Position numbers and translations under genes: made by a program. DNA of 64,000 nucleotides from Dorea sp. D27 (GTDB lineage Bacteria > Bacillota > Clostridia > Lachnospirales > Lachnospiraceae), in contig NZ_KQ236743.1 in assembly GCF_001185345.1 (NCBI RefSeq), forward strand, positions 260,372 to 324,371. The letters are read 5' to 3'. The notes under the pieces are model-generated. The model was given only the letters and a program-made list of their open reading frames with translations, made no database searches and was not told where the DNA came from. Shown in pieces: positions 44,331 to 52,588 of this stretch (position 1 is its first letter; each line of letters begins with the position of its first letter).

Positions 44331-46754
44331 ATGAGCACACCTTATAATCATAAGGCAATAGAGAAGAAATGGCGCGAGCGATGGGGACAGGCCCCGGTGA
44401 ATGTCAAAGAAGATGAGAATGGAAAACGCCAGAAGTATTATTGTCTGGACATGTTCCCATACCCGTCAGGAAACGGGCTTCATGTGGGACATTGGAGAGG
44501 ATATGTGATTTCCGACGTTTGGAGCAGATATAAATTACTACAGGGGTATTATATTGTCCATCCGATGGGTTGGGACGCTTTTGGCCTTCCGGCTGAAAAC
44601 TATGCTATCAAGATGGGAGTGCACCCTGCCAAATCTACGGCGGAGAATGTGGAGAACATCAAGCGCCAGATTAATGAGATTGCGGCTTTGTACGACTGGG
44701 ATATGGAAGTGAACACGACAGACCCGGAATTCTATAAGTGGACACAGTGGATATTCGTGAAGATGTTCAAAGAAGGTCTGGCATATGAAAAGGAATTTCC
44801 TATCAACTGGTGTCCTTCCTGTAAGACCGGTCTCGCAAATGAAGAAGTTGTCAACGGCCAATGTGAACGTTGCGGCACAGAAGTGACGAAGAAGAATCTG
44901 CGCCAGTGGATGCTGAAGATTACAGCTTACGCGGAGCGCCTGCTGAACGACCTCGACAAGCTGGACTGGCCGGAAAAGGTCAAGAAGATGCAGGCAGACT
45001 GGATTGGCAAGTCATACGGTGCAGAAGTAGATTTCCCGGTGGATGGACGGGAAGAGAAGATTACCGTATATACGACGAGACCGGATACGCTGTATGGTGC
45101 GACGTTCATGGTACTTGCGCCGGAACATGAGCTTGCCGCAAGCCTTGCCACTCCCGAGACAAAAGATGCGGTAGAGAAATATATCTATGAAGCATCGATG
45201 AAATCGAATGTGGACCGTATGCAGGATAAGGAAAAGACCGGGGTATTTACCGGCAGCTACGCAGTCAATCCGCTCAATGGAGAGAAGACGCCTATCTGGC
45301 TGTCCGACTATGTACTTGCAGATTACGGTACAGGCGCGATCATGTGTGTTCCGGCACATGATGACCGGGACTTTGAGTTTGCGAAGAAATTTGACATACC
45401 GATTGTACAGGTCATTGCCAAGGACGGAAAAGAAATTGAGAATATGACGGAAGCCTACACGGAAGCGAATGGAACGATGATCAATTCCGGCGAGTGGAAC
45501 GGTATGGAGTCCGCCGTACTGAAAAAGGAAGCTCCACATACGATAGAAGAGAGGGGAATCGGAAAAGCTACCGTAAATTACAAGCTGAGAGACTGGGTGT
45601 TTTCACGCCAGCGCTACTGGGGCGAACCGATACCTATCATCCATTGTCCGGAATGCGGTGCGGTGCCGGTACCGGAAGATGAACTTCCGCTGACTCTGCC
45701 CGACGTAGAGTCGTATGAGCCGACCGGCACGGGCGAGTCTCCGCTTGCCGGCATCGACGAGTGGGTGAACTGCACGTGTCCGGTATGCGGCAAACCGGCG
45801 AAGCGTGAGACGAACACGATGCCTCAGTGGGCAGGTTCGTCCTGGTATTTTCTCCGCTATGTGGACAACCACAACAGCGAGGCGCTCGTATCGAGGGAAA
45901 AAGCAGATGAGATGCTCCCGGTGGATATGTATATCGGTGGTGTGGAACATGCGGTTCTTCACCTGCTGTACTCCCGTTTCTATACGAAGTTCCTCTGTGA
46001 CATCGGGGCCATTGATTTTGATGAGCCGTTCAAAAAGCTGTTCAACCAGGGTATGATTACCGGTAAGAACGGTATCAAAATGAGCAAGTCTAAAGGAAAT
46101 GTAGTATCACCGGACGATCTGGTGAAAGATTACGGATGTGACTCTCTGAGAATGTATGAGCTCTTCGTCGGTCCCCCGGAGCTGGACGCCGAGTGGGACG
46201 ACCGCGGCATCGACGGGGTGAACCGTTTCCTGAAGCGTGCCTGGAATCTCGTGATGGACAGCAGGGACAAAGACATCAAAGCGACCAGGGAAATGATAAA
46301 GGTACGTAATAAGATGGTTTATGATATTACGACGCGTCTGGACAGCTTCAGCCTTAATACTGTGATTTCCGGATTCATGGAACACAACAACAAGCTGATA
46401 GACATAGCCAGGAAGGAAGGCGGAGTAGACAAGGAGACACTGTCAACGCTGGCGGTCCTGCTTGCACCGTTCGCCCCTCATATGGGTGAGGAGCTATGGG
46501 AGCAGCTCGGACATGAGGGAAGTGTATTCCACGCCGGATGGCCGTCATATGATGCGGATGCCATGAAGGACGATGAAGTGGAAGTTCCGGTTCAGATCAA
46601 CGGCAAGACAAGGGCCGTGGTCACGGTACCCGCAGATGTGTCCAAGGAAGATGCCATCGCGGCAGGCAAGGCGGCTGTGGCCGACAAGCTGACAGGTACG
46701 ATTGTCAAGGAAATCTATGTGCCGAAGAAGATTATCAATATCGTACAGAAATAG
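44331..46754 (+). CDS. leuS: Leucyl-tRNA synthetase
   Basis: 807 residues, full length for bacterial LeuRS. HIGH motif in PYPSGNGLHVGHWRGY at 43-58, zinc-knuckle CPSCKTGLANEEV...CERCG near 162-186, editing domain with TTRPDTLYGATFMVLAPEH near 248 and KMSKSKGN near 583. Start ATG has ATAGGAGG upstream. Followed by a clear terminator. Confidence 0.97.
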   Translation: MSTPYNHKAIEKKWRERWGQAPVNVKEDENGKRQKYYCLDMFPYPSGNGLHVGHWRGYVISDVWSRYKLLQGYYIVHPMGWDAFGLPAENYAIKMGVHPAKSTAENVENIKRQINEIAALYDWDMEVNTTDPEFYKWTQWIFVKMFKEGLAYEKEFPINWCPSCKTGLANEEVVNGQCERCGTEVTKKNLRQWMLKITAYAERLLNDLDKLDWPEKVKKMQADWIGKSYGAEVDFPVDGREEKITVYTTRPDTLYGATFMVLAPEHELAASLATPETKDAVEKYIYEASMKSNVDRMQDKEKTGVFTGSYAVNPLNGEKTPIWLSDYVLADYGTGAIMCVPAHDDRDFEFAKKFDIPIVQVIAKDGKEIENMTEAYTEANGTMINSGEWNGMESAVLKKEAPHTIEERGIGKATVNYKLRDWVFSRQRYWGEPIPIIHCPECGAVPVPEDELPLTLPDVESYEPTGTGESPLAGIDEWVNCTCPVCGKPAKRETNTMPQWAGSSWYFLRYVDNHNSEALVSREKADEMLPVDMYIGGVEHAVLHLLYSRFYTKFLCDIGAIDFDEPFKKLFNQGMITGKNGIKMSKSKGNVVSPDDLVKDYGCDSLRMYELFVGPPELDAEWDDRGIDGVNRFLKRAWNLVMDSRDKDIKATREMIKVRNKMVYDITTRLDSFSLNTVISGFMEHNNKLIDIARKEGGVDKETLSTLAVLLAPFAPHMGEELWEQLGHEGSVFHAGWPSYDADAMKDDEVEVPVQINGKTRAVVTVPADVSKEDAIAAGKAAVADKLTGTIVKEIYVPKKIINIVQK

Positions 46755-46784
46755 CAGTTGTAAATCGTTTGGAATAGGGCAATA

Positions 46785-46822
46785 AAAACAGCGTTGGCAG
46801 ATTAGACTGCCTGCGCTGTTTT
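46785..46822 (+). terminator. leuS terminator
   Basis: AAAACAGCG (46785-46793) pairs with CGCTGTTTT (46814-46822), with an inner GGCAG/CTGCC stem. Confidence 0.85.
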
Positions 46823-46845
46823 GTCGATAGGAGGAAAATATTTTC

Positions 46846-46876
46846 TTGACTTTGACGCAGCGTAAACGTGTATGCT
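46846..46876 (+). promoter_or_regulatory. MerR-type promoter with 19-bp spacer and central dyad
   Basis: TTGACT (46846-46851), 19-nt spacer, TATGCT (46871-46876). The over-long spacer holds the dyad TTTGACGCAGCGTAAA, the layout bound and untwisted by MerR-family activators. It lies 25 nt before the MerR gene at 46902, so autoregulation is likely. Confidence 0.75.
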
Positions 46877-46901
46877 GAATTTGACCAGAGGAGGGATTCA
46901 T

Positions 46902-47672
46902 ATGGAATATAGTATCAGAGAATTGTCGGACCTGGCGGGAGTGAGTGCACGCACCCTGCGGTATTACGGCGAAATCGGGCTTTTACAGCCTTTGTATACC
47001 AATGATGCAGGATATCGTTTTTATGGAGAAGATGAAGTTGCAGTGCTGCAGCAGATTCTGTTTTACCGGGAGCGGGGATTTGACTTAAAAAGAATCCGGG
47101 ATATCCTTTATCATGGTGATTTTGATATTATGAATGCATTGGAAGAACATCTTCTGGACCTGGAAGAAGAGAGGGAACGGATGGATTCCCTGATTCGGAC
47201 AGTCAGGCAGACGATTTTGTCAATGAAAGGAGAATATAAGATGAGCAACGAGGAAAAATTTGAGGCATTCAAAGAAAAAATGGTCAAAGAGAATGAGGAA
47301 AAATATGGAGCAGAAATTCGCGAGAAATGTGGAGATGAGGAGATGGATGCCTCCAACAGGAAGATGCTGAACATGTCCCGGGAAGAGTGGGAACGGATGG
47401 AAAGTCTTGGCAGCCAAATCAAAGAACTCCTGAAAGAGGGGGTCTTGACAGGGATGAAGGCAGATAGCGAACAGGCGAAAGCGATTGTAGAGCTTCACAA
47501 AGAATGGCTCTGTATGACATGGAGGCAGTATACGCCGGAGGCACATCAGTCATTGGCGCTCACCTATGTGGCGGATGACAGGTTCCGAGCATATTATGAC
47601 AGCGAGACCACCGGGTGTGCAAAATTGCTGGAACAGGCAATCAGCTACTGGGCAGGCAAGGCTAAAGAGTAA
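46902..47672 (+). CDS. MerR-family regulator with TipAS effector domain
   Basis: 256 residues from ATG 46902 with AGAGGAGGG upstream. N-terminal MerR winged helix: SIRELSDLAGVSARTLRYYG at 4-23, then FYRERGFDLKRIRDILYHGD. A coiled-coil near 80-105 is followed by a TipAS-type drug-binding domain (about 130-256) with MTWRQYTPEAHQSLALTYVA near 206. TipA proteins bind thiopeptides or other drugs. The target other than its own promoter is not evident here; no exporter is adjacent. Confidence 0.9.
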   Translation: MEYSIRELSDLAGVSARTLRYYGEIGLLQPLYTNDAGYRFYGEDEVAVLQQILFYRERGFDLKRIRDILYHGDFDIMNALEEHLLDLEEERERMDSLIRTVRQTILSMKGEYKMSNEEKFEAFKEKMVKENEEKYGAEIREKCGDEEMDASNRKMLNMSREEWERMESLGSQIKELLKEGVLTGMKADSEQAKAIVELHKEWLCMTWRQYTPEAHQSLALTYVADDRFRAYYDSETTGCAKLLEQAISYWAGKAKE

Positions 47673-47679
47673 CAGCTTC

Positions 47680-47973
47680 GGGCCAAGTTCCAGATGCTTC
47701 CCATTTTTAAAATCGTCCAGGAGATATTTCAGCGGTTCGGCAAGATTGGTTATATCAAAGCACTTTACATTATCATCCTGCACAAGATATAGGGTAAGGC
47801 TTGCACCTTCGGGAACGGCGCCGTATGCCGGAAGCCAATTTTGCAAGGTAAGGATTTGGAATCACCAATAAGGCAAATGCCGCAAGATACAATTCCGGGG
47901 GTGGGACATCTTTCAACTCCATAGATGCACGGATCAGTTCGTCTAACTCATTTCCATAGTTATTGCTTTCCAT
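47680..47973 (-). pseudogene. Remnant of an anti-sigma-like gene joined to another gene fragment
   Basis: On the minus strand, an ATG at 47973 opens MESNNYGNELDELIRASMEL then KDVPPPEL, a typical anti-sigma N terminus. It runs straight into FALLVIPNPYLAKLASGI, which looks like the membrane segment expected much later, so the linker seems deleted. After that the frame shifts; the other frame continues as PAYGAVPEGASLTLYLVQDD and then LAEPLKYLLDDFKNGKHLEL until it reaches the MerR gene end. No intact product is possible. It follows the sigma remnant in the order expected for a sigma/anti-sigma operon. Confidence 0.65.
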
Positions 47974-47983
47974 TGCCTAATTC

Positions 47984-48275
47984 CTACAATCTTTTTTTAT
48001 AAGGCTTCTGCCCTCGAATAACCGGCTTTTTATTGTGCCCGGCGGTTTTTTGACCGTTTGGGCTATCTGATTTACTGGTAACTCAAACAGATATAGAGTG
48101 TCAGAGGTATCCGAATTTTTTCAGGCAGGCTCTCTATGATGTTATTCGTTTCCCTAAGAAGGTCCTGCCGTGGTATAAATCCTCTGCATTTTCTTTATCC
48201 ATACATAGCTTCATGCAGAATCTATAGATATCCGTGCCAAACTCGTCAATGCACTTTTCCAATGTTTTGGATTAT
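47984..48275 (-). pseudogene. Decayed ECF sigma factor
   Basis: Minus-strand fragments in different frames read as ECF region 2 (CIDEFGTDIYRFCMKLCMDK, then ENAEDLY) and region 4 (IIESLPEKIRIPLTLY, then after a frameshift LFELPVNQIAQTVKK, then TIKSRLFEGRSLIKKRL before TAG at 47986-47984). Stops and frameshifts break the frame, and a piece between regions 2 and 4 is missing. The order sigma then anti-sigma matches the intact pair at 30.4-32.1 kb, but the sequences are a different ECF group. From 48276 to 48466 I see nothing else recognisable. Confidence 0.7.
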
Positions 48276-48466
48276 TTTGTATTTATCCGATCACAAATAT
48301 TTGCGTATCTCCATAAACGTTATATATGGTTGCTTGTGCTGCTTGTGGAAATAAATTCTACAAGAAGCGGCATATCTGACATCAACTTACCATTGCTTGC
48401 CGGCCAAAGTTTCTGTATTATAGATAGTGAACTCTGATATGGACATGGGAAAGGAAAGGCGGGACG

Positions 48467-48775
48467 ATGGTAGAAATAAATGAACAGGCTAAGGCTTACA
48501 TGCAGAAGTATGGATGGAGGCATGTCGTGCTGAACATAGAGGACATCACGAGCTGATGTGCACCTCCATATAAGGAGATGTCGGTAAGTTTTACCGACGA
48601 GGACAAGGATGTTATGTTTGAAAAGGGGTACGAAGCGGACGAAAGTGAACTGGGCAATGTATATTATCCGAAACAAGGCGTCGTCATCCCGGGTAAGATA
48701 ACAGTTAGCTATATAGAATATCCGTGGATTTCATGTTTTGAGGTGGACGGAATCGAGATTGAGAAGGAGGCCTGA
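48467..48775 (+). CDS. Selenoprotein, CC/Se-motif type (in-frame UGA read as selenocysteine)
   Basis: 102 residues if the TGA at 48554-48556 is read as selenocysteine. The frame runs from ATG 48467 through 29 codons (ending NIEDITS), TGA, then Cys-Ala-Pro-Pro-Tyr-Lys-Glu and on without another stop to TGA 48773-48775. The Sec-Cys pair after a short N-terminal segment of the type IxQAKAYMQKYG...VVLNIEDIT is the layout of CC/Se-motif proteins, whose homologues carry Cys-Cys or Sec-Cys at this place. A hairpin fitting a bacterial SECIS is at 48580-48598. Function is unknown; a redox or metal-linked role is likely from the Sec-Cys pair. Without recoding only residues 38-102 (from ATG 48578) appear as an open frame. 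Confidence 0.82.
48580..48598 (+). promoter_or_regulatory. Candidate bacterial SECIS element
   Basis: GTCGGTAA (48580-48587) pairs perfectly with TTACCGAC (48591-48598), loop GTT (48588-48590). The loop begins 31 nt after the UGA, in the usual window for SelB-binding hairpins, and has G then U at its start as in known bacterial SECIS loops. Confidence 0.72.
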
Positions 48776-48776
48776 G

Positions 48777-48845
48777 GTGAATACGCAGAGAATCCGGCAA
48801 GCCCTGGCGCTATTTGATATAGGCGGCTTGATGGAAGAGATATGA
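48777..48845 (+). CDS. Possible 22-aa peptide after the selenoprotein
   Basis: GTG start at 48777 placed 7 nt after AAGGAGG, reading 22 codons (MNTQRIRQALALFDIGGLME, then two more) to TGA 48845. It could be a translated micro-ORF, or the remaining N terminus of a lost gene. The strong ribosome site is the main support; no family is recognised. Confidence 0.3.
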   Translation: MNTQRIRQALALFDIGGLMEEI

Positions 48846-48855
48846 GGGTATAATA

Positions 48856-49527
48856 ATGAAGATAGAAGGAAAATGGACGAGCTATCTCGGGCTGGGGCTG
48901 CTTTCATTTGCTGCTGTTATGCTTGAGCTGTTCTCCATATTTGTAATTGAGAGGATGCTTCTCCATATAGATATCGCCAATTATACGACGGGGCAGAGAA
49001 GCCTCCACAGCGTGATAACAGCCTGTCTCTGGGCAGTAGTCATCCTGTCTGTACTGGTTTACAGCAGAAGGCGTTATCATTATCCTGAAGATACAGAAAA
49101 ATCAGGAAGGATACCGTCCAAAGACTGGAAAGCTGCTTGGATATGTCTGCTCCTCTGCAAGGTGATGACCTTTATTGACTGGCATACGTTGAAAATTATC
49201 GGAGAATCGAGGGGGCAGAGCCTGTCCAGGATTGTCACACAGTATATATATTACATATTTGAAGTCGGTCTTGTCCTGCTTATCATCTTATATGGGCAGA
49301 AGGCAGCCGAGGTTCTGCTGGAAAGGGAAAGCAGCGTACCTTTTGGAGGCATACTGCTGGCGCTGACGTGGGGAATGTTCCATTTCATATCCCGTGGCGT
49401 GGGCATTGAATGGTGGAACGGGATATCCTGTATAATATTTTCTTTATTAAGTGGCTTGATGTATTTGAAACTAAAAAGAAGGCCCATTTGCAGCTACCTC
49501 ATGATAGCCGTGGGCTATCTTCTTTGA
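48856..49527 (+). CDS. Multi-pass membrane protein, possibly CPBP-protease-like
   Basis: 223 residues with about six hydrophobic segments (near 12-36, 54-74, 95-112, 135-155, 165-185 and 190-222). LALTWGMFHFISRG near 170 resembles the second motif of CPBP/Abi intramembrane proteases (FxxxH), but the paired EExxxR motif of the first site is not evident, so activity is doubtful. It is followed after 25 nt by an ABC ATPase and permease, suggesting a three-gene unit, perhaps for peptide handling or bacteriocin self-immunity. That role is inference. Confidence 0.65.
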   Translation: MKIEGKWTSYLGLGLLSFAAVMLELFSIFVIERMLLHIDIANYTTGQRSLHSVITACLWAVVILSVLVYSRRRYHYPEDTEKSGRIPSKDWKAAWICLLLCKVMTFIDWHTLKIIGESRGQSLSRIVTQYIYYIFEVGLVLLIILYGQKAAEVLLERESSVPFGGILLALTWGMFHFISRGVGIEWWNGISCIIFSLLSGLMYLKLKRRPICSYLMIAVGYLL

Positions 49528-49552
49528 TTCGGTATTTGCGGCAGGGGGGATT

Positions 49553-50356
49553 ATGGAGATAATAAGGTTAGAAAATGTTACGAAAAGATACGGAGACAAG
49601 CTTGTACTGGACCGTATAGATAAGGTGTTCCACCGGGGACAATCTGTGGCTTTCGTGGGACATAACGGTTGTGGAAAGAGTACGCTGCTCAGGATAATCG
49701 CGGGGCTGACGGTGCCATCTGACGGGAGGGCAGTGCATTCTCGCGGGCTGCTGTTTCATTATATCCCTGAGAAATTTCCGGCAACACCGGTCACTGCAAG
49801 GCAGTACCTGTTGAAAATGGGTATGCTTGACGGCATGAGAAAGGATGAGGCCGGAAGAAGGGCAGAATCACTCGGCGACGATTTTTTTCTTGGCGGACTG
49901 CTGGATGTCCCCATGAAGTCGCTCTCGAAAGGTACGCTTCAGAAGATAGGGGTTATCCAGGCCCTCATGACGAGGCCCGACATACTGCTGCTGGATGAGC
50001 CGGTATCAGGACAGGACAAGGAGTCCCAGAAGGTGCTGATTGAAAAGACGAATGAGCTTCGTAGCGAGGATGTGACGATACTGATGTCGTGCCACGAAGA
50101 GCATATTGTGAATGCTATTGCTAAGGACGTATATACCATACGAGGAGGCAGGCTGGAAGCTTATAAGCCTGCTGGTACAAAAGTGTGTACAGTCATATTG
50201 GAAAATGCAGGAGGTATGGCGCCTACGGAAGATATGATGGAATATGGGCGCTACTACAGACTGAAGGCGGAAGAACGGGAGTGTGACCGTATATTGCCCG
50301 GGCTGCTTTCCTGTGGCTGGAGGCTGAGGGGGATGTATAATGAAGAGGATAGCTGA
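49553..50356 (+). CDS. ABC transporter ATP-binding protein
   Basis: 267 residues. Walker A GHNGCGKST near 36, signature LSKGTLQKIG near 124, Walker B ILLLDEPVSGQD near 143 and His switch MSCHEEHIV near 177. The signature reads LSKGT rather than LSGGQ. A C-terminal tail of ~65 residues follows. It overlaps the permease-like gene by 17 nt. GGGGGGATT lies before the ATG. Confidence 0.87.
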   Translation: MEIIRLENVTKRYGDKLVLDRIDKVFHRGQSVAFVGHNGCGKSTLLRIIAGLTVPSDGRAVHSRGLLFHYIPEKFPATPVTARQYLLKMGMLDGMRKDEAGRRAESLGDDFFLGGLLDVPMKSLSKGTLQKIGVIQALMTRPDILLLDEPVSGQDKESQKVLIEKTNELRSEDVTILMSCHEEHIVNAIAKDVYTIRGGRLEAYKPAGTKVCTVILENAGGMAPTEDMMEYGRYYRLKAEERECDRILPGLLSCGWRLRGMYNEEDS

Positions 50357-51068
50357 ACTGACCAAATACGGGCTTCACGTCTACTTTAAAGGAAACAAAT
50401 TTATCATGCCGCTTGTGGTCATTATAATTTATCAGTATACGATGTATACAATCATGCCGGTTGGCATCGTGGACAGCTTTGTAATGGCGTCCTATCTCGT
50501 TTTCTTCGTTCTTGTCTGGACTGGGCTCAGTGTGTCGGCGGATGAAAATCCGGTGATGGAGCAGATTCAGCTGCTGCGTGTCAGGAGCAGTTTGTGCTAC
50601 TATCTAAGCAGGGCGGCAGTCCTGGCAGTTCTCGGTCTGTCAGTGAGCATGATATGTGTGCTGTTTCCCGTGATTCAGAATCTTCTGAACGATAAGGCGC
50701 TGTTCTTAAGGCCGCTTACGGCATTCGATGTACTGAACGCTTTTATCCTTGTGGCCGGCTGCTCTTTTACAGGCGGCGCCCTCGGCAGCCTCCTGCATCC
50801 GAGGGTGATGGAGGACCGGAAGCTTGCCGTCGTGCTGACGGTGCTGCTCTCCGTTCTGACAGTGGTCAGAACCGGTCTTGTCCAAGAGATACCATTCTTC
50901 AAGTATGTGGCATGGATTCTGCCACCTGTGGACAGGATAGCATATATATATGGCAATGCAGACCGGTTCTGTCTCTTTCAGACAGGACTCATATTTGCAG
51001 CCCTAGCTGCATATGGAGCAGTTCTTGTCATTATCAGGAGCTGTATATGCCAAAAAAGGAAATTTTAA
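50340..51068 (+). CDS. ABC transporter membrane subunit (permease-like)
   Basis: 242 residues with six hydrophobic segments (near 20-38, 45-65, 100-120, 135-155, 163-185 and 205-232). It has no named domain, but its position overlapping the ATPase gene marks it as the transmembrane partner. Together with the CPBP-like membrane protein upstream the unit resembles small peptide or bacteriocin-type exporters. Followed by the DUF5131 gene at a distance of 21 nt. Confidence 0.75.
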   Translation: MKRIAELTKYGLHVYFKGNKFIMPLVVIIIYQYTMYTIMPVGIVDSFVMASYLVFFVLVWTGLSVSADENPVMEQIQLLRVRSSLCYYLSRAAVLAVLGLSVSMICVLFPVIQNLLNDKALFLRPLTAFDVLNAFILVAGCSFTGGALGSLLHPRVMEDRKLAVVLTVLLSVLTVVRTGLVQEIPFFKYVAWILPPVDRIAYIYGNADRFCLFQTGLIFAALAAYGAVLVIIRSCICQKRKF

Positions 51069-51089
51069 GGAGAAAGGGGATGAACTATC

Positions 51090-51797
51090 GTGGCGATGTG
51101 GAACCCATGGCGTGGCTGCCACAGATACAGCGAAGGCTGCAAGTACTGTTATATCCATAAAGGAGACGCAAAGAGAGGGATGGACACAGGAGACGTTGTA
51201 AAACTGGAAGGCTTCGACGCCCCGGTCAGAAAGGACAAAAAAGGGGAATATAGAATAAAGCCGGGCCAGACCGTCTACGTATGCTTTTCTACCGATTTTT
51301 TTATAGAGGAGGCAGACGAATGGAGGAAGGAATGCTGGGAGATGATGAAGGAGCGTGCAGACCTTCACTTCCTTTTCTTGACAAAGCGGATAGAGCGCTT
51401 CTGGGATTGCATTCCTGACGACTGGGCGGACGGCTATGAGAATGTGACAATCGGCTGCACGGTAGAGAATCAGTCGAGGGCAGACGAGAGGCTTTCATTT
51501 TTTAAGACGCTTCCAATCAGACATAAGAATATTATCTGCCAGCCGCTGATTGGAAGAATCGATATCCGGGAGTACCTGGATGGGGTAGAACTGGTCGTTG
51601 TCGGAGGTGAGTCGGACCGGAACGCGAGGCCGCTCGATTATGAATGGGTGCTCGCTGTCAGAGAGCAGTGTATCAGCAAAGGAGTCCATTTTGAGTTCCG
51701 GCAGTGTGGTACGCATTTTATAAAAGATGGCAGACATTATACGCTACATGCCCGGGAACTTGGAAGCCAGGCGCGGAAGGCTGATATCAATTGCTGA
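51090..51797 (+). CDS. DUF5131 family protein (phage Gp37/Gp68-like)
   Basis: 235 residues from GTG 51090, or ATG 51096. N-terminal MWNPWRGCHRYSEGCKYCYI with three cysteines is the mark of the DUF5131 / Gp37-Gp68 family. FLTKRIERFWDCIPDDWADG, NVTIGCTVENQSRADERL and VGGESDRNARPLDYEWVLAV (near 165-190) are further conserved parts. The Cys pattern and barrel-like strands suggest a link to radical SAM enzymes, with an unusual Cys spacing; the reaction is unknown. Often found in phages and in bacteria; no phage genes are around it. Confidence 0.85.
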   Translation: MAMWNPWRGCHRYSEGCKYCYIHKGDAKRGMDTGDVVKLEGFDAPVRKDKKGEYRIKPGQTVYVCFSTDFFIEEADEWRKECWEMMKERADLHFLFLTKRIERFWDCIPDDWADGYENVTIGCTVENQSRADERLSFFKTLPIRHKNIICQPLIGRIDIREYLDGVELVVVGGESDRNARPLDYEWVLAVREQCISKGVHFEFRQCGTHFIKDGRHYTLHARELGSQARKADINC

Positions 51798-51861
51798 TGC
51801 CTTTAACACGGCGGATGGAAGAATGTGGCAGCTGAGCTCCGTGCCGTTCCGGATTGTACGG

Positions 51862-51890
51862 TTGGCATAACGTGGGTTATGTGGTATCAT
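51862..51890 (+). promoter_or_regulatory. Promoter for the pentapeptide-repeat gene
   Basis: TTGGCA (51862-51867), 17-nt spacer, TATCAT (51885-51890), about 60 nt before the ATG at 51951. Confidence 0.55.
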
Positions 51891-51950
51891 AATAAAATTG
51901 ATGGAAGGTACAAGAAATAATATGAATGCTCAGATGGAGGAAGCAGCAAT

Positions 51951-52553
51951 ATGCTTGCAGAAGATATAGCGTATGTCCGGACGGATGAGTATCCGCTGCG
52001 GGACAGGGAATACAAGGATGAATGTCTGGTGGAAGAAGATGTTCGGAAAATAGAATTCATCCATATAAAATTTATAAGATGCAGGTTTTCCGGCTGTGAT
52101 TTTAGCGGGGCAGGATTTTACAGTGCCGTGTTTGACAACTGTGATTTTTCCAACTGCCGGTTCAGCGGGAGCTACTGGAAGGACTCCGTTATTAAGGGAA
52201 GTAAAGGGAATGGAGCTAAATTCGATATGGCCGTGCTGAAGCACGTGGGTATGGAGGACTGCCGACTGGATCTGGCTAATTTTACCGGATCTTCATGGGA
52301 CAGATGCAGCTTGCAGGGATGTAGCGTTCAGGAATCTTTCTTTTCAGAAGTCCGGTTTCGTAAGGTTCGTTTTATAAAGACTGATTTTTCAAAGACTGAT
52401 TTTTTCAGGACGCCTTTGAAGGATATAGATTTCACCGACAGTGTGATAGAAGGAATCACTGTATCGGAAGAACACCGGGAGCTCCTGGGAATGAAGGTCA
52501 ATATGTTCCAGGCCGCAGAAATCGTTAAGCTGCTCGGTGTAAAAGTCATATGA
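51951..52553 (+). CDS. Pentapeptide-repeat protein
   Basis: 200 residues. The central part (about 38-165) is a run of A(D/N)LXX-type repeats forming a right-handed beta helix, seen as FIRCRFSGCDFSGAGFYSAV, FDNCDFSNCRFSGSYWKDSV and FRKVRFIKTDFSKTDFFRTP. Some family members (Qnr, MfpA) mimic DNA and protect gyrase, but most have no known role; the Qnr-type loops are not obvious here. Start ATG is preceded by GGAGGAAGC. It stands alone before proC. Confidence 0.87.
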   Translation: MLAEDIAYVRTDEYPLRDREYKDECLVEEDVRKIEFIHIKFIRCRFSGCDFSGAGFYSAVFDNCDFSNCRFSGSYWKDSVIKGSKGNGAKFDMAVLKHVGMEDCRLDLANFTGSSWDRCSLQGCSVQESFFSEVRFRKVRFIKTDFSKTDFFRTPLKDIDFTDSVIEGITVSEEHRELLGMKVNMFQAAEIVKLLGVKVI

Positions 52554-52588
52554 CGTAGTTTGAAAATATGTGTAAGAGGAGATTGGAT

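Noticed and set aside
48320-48676. 118-codon minus-strand open frame overlapping the selenoprotein gene
   Set aside because: No motif or start signals; the plus strand carries the coherent UGA-containing frame.
51090-51797. Classical radical SAM enzyme
   Set aside because: The N-terminal Cys spacing is not the CxxxCxxC pattern; kept as DUF5131.
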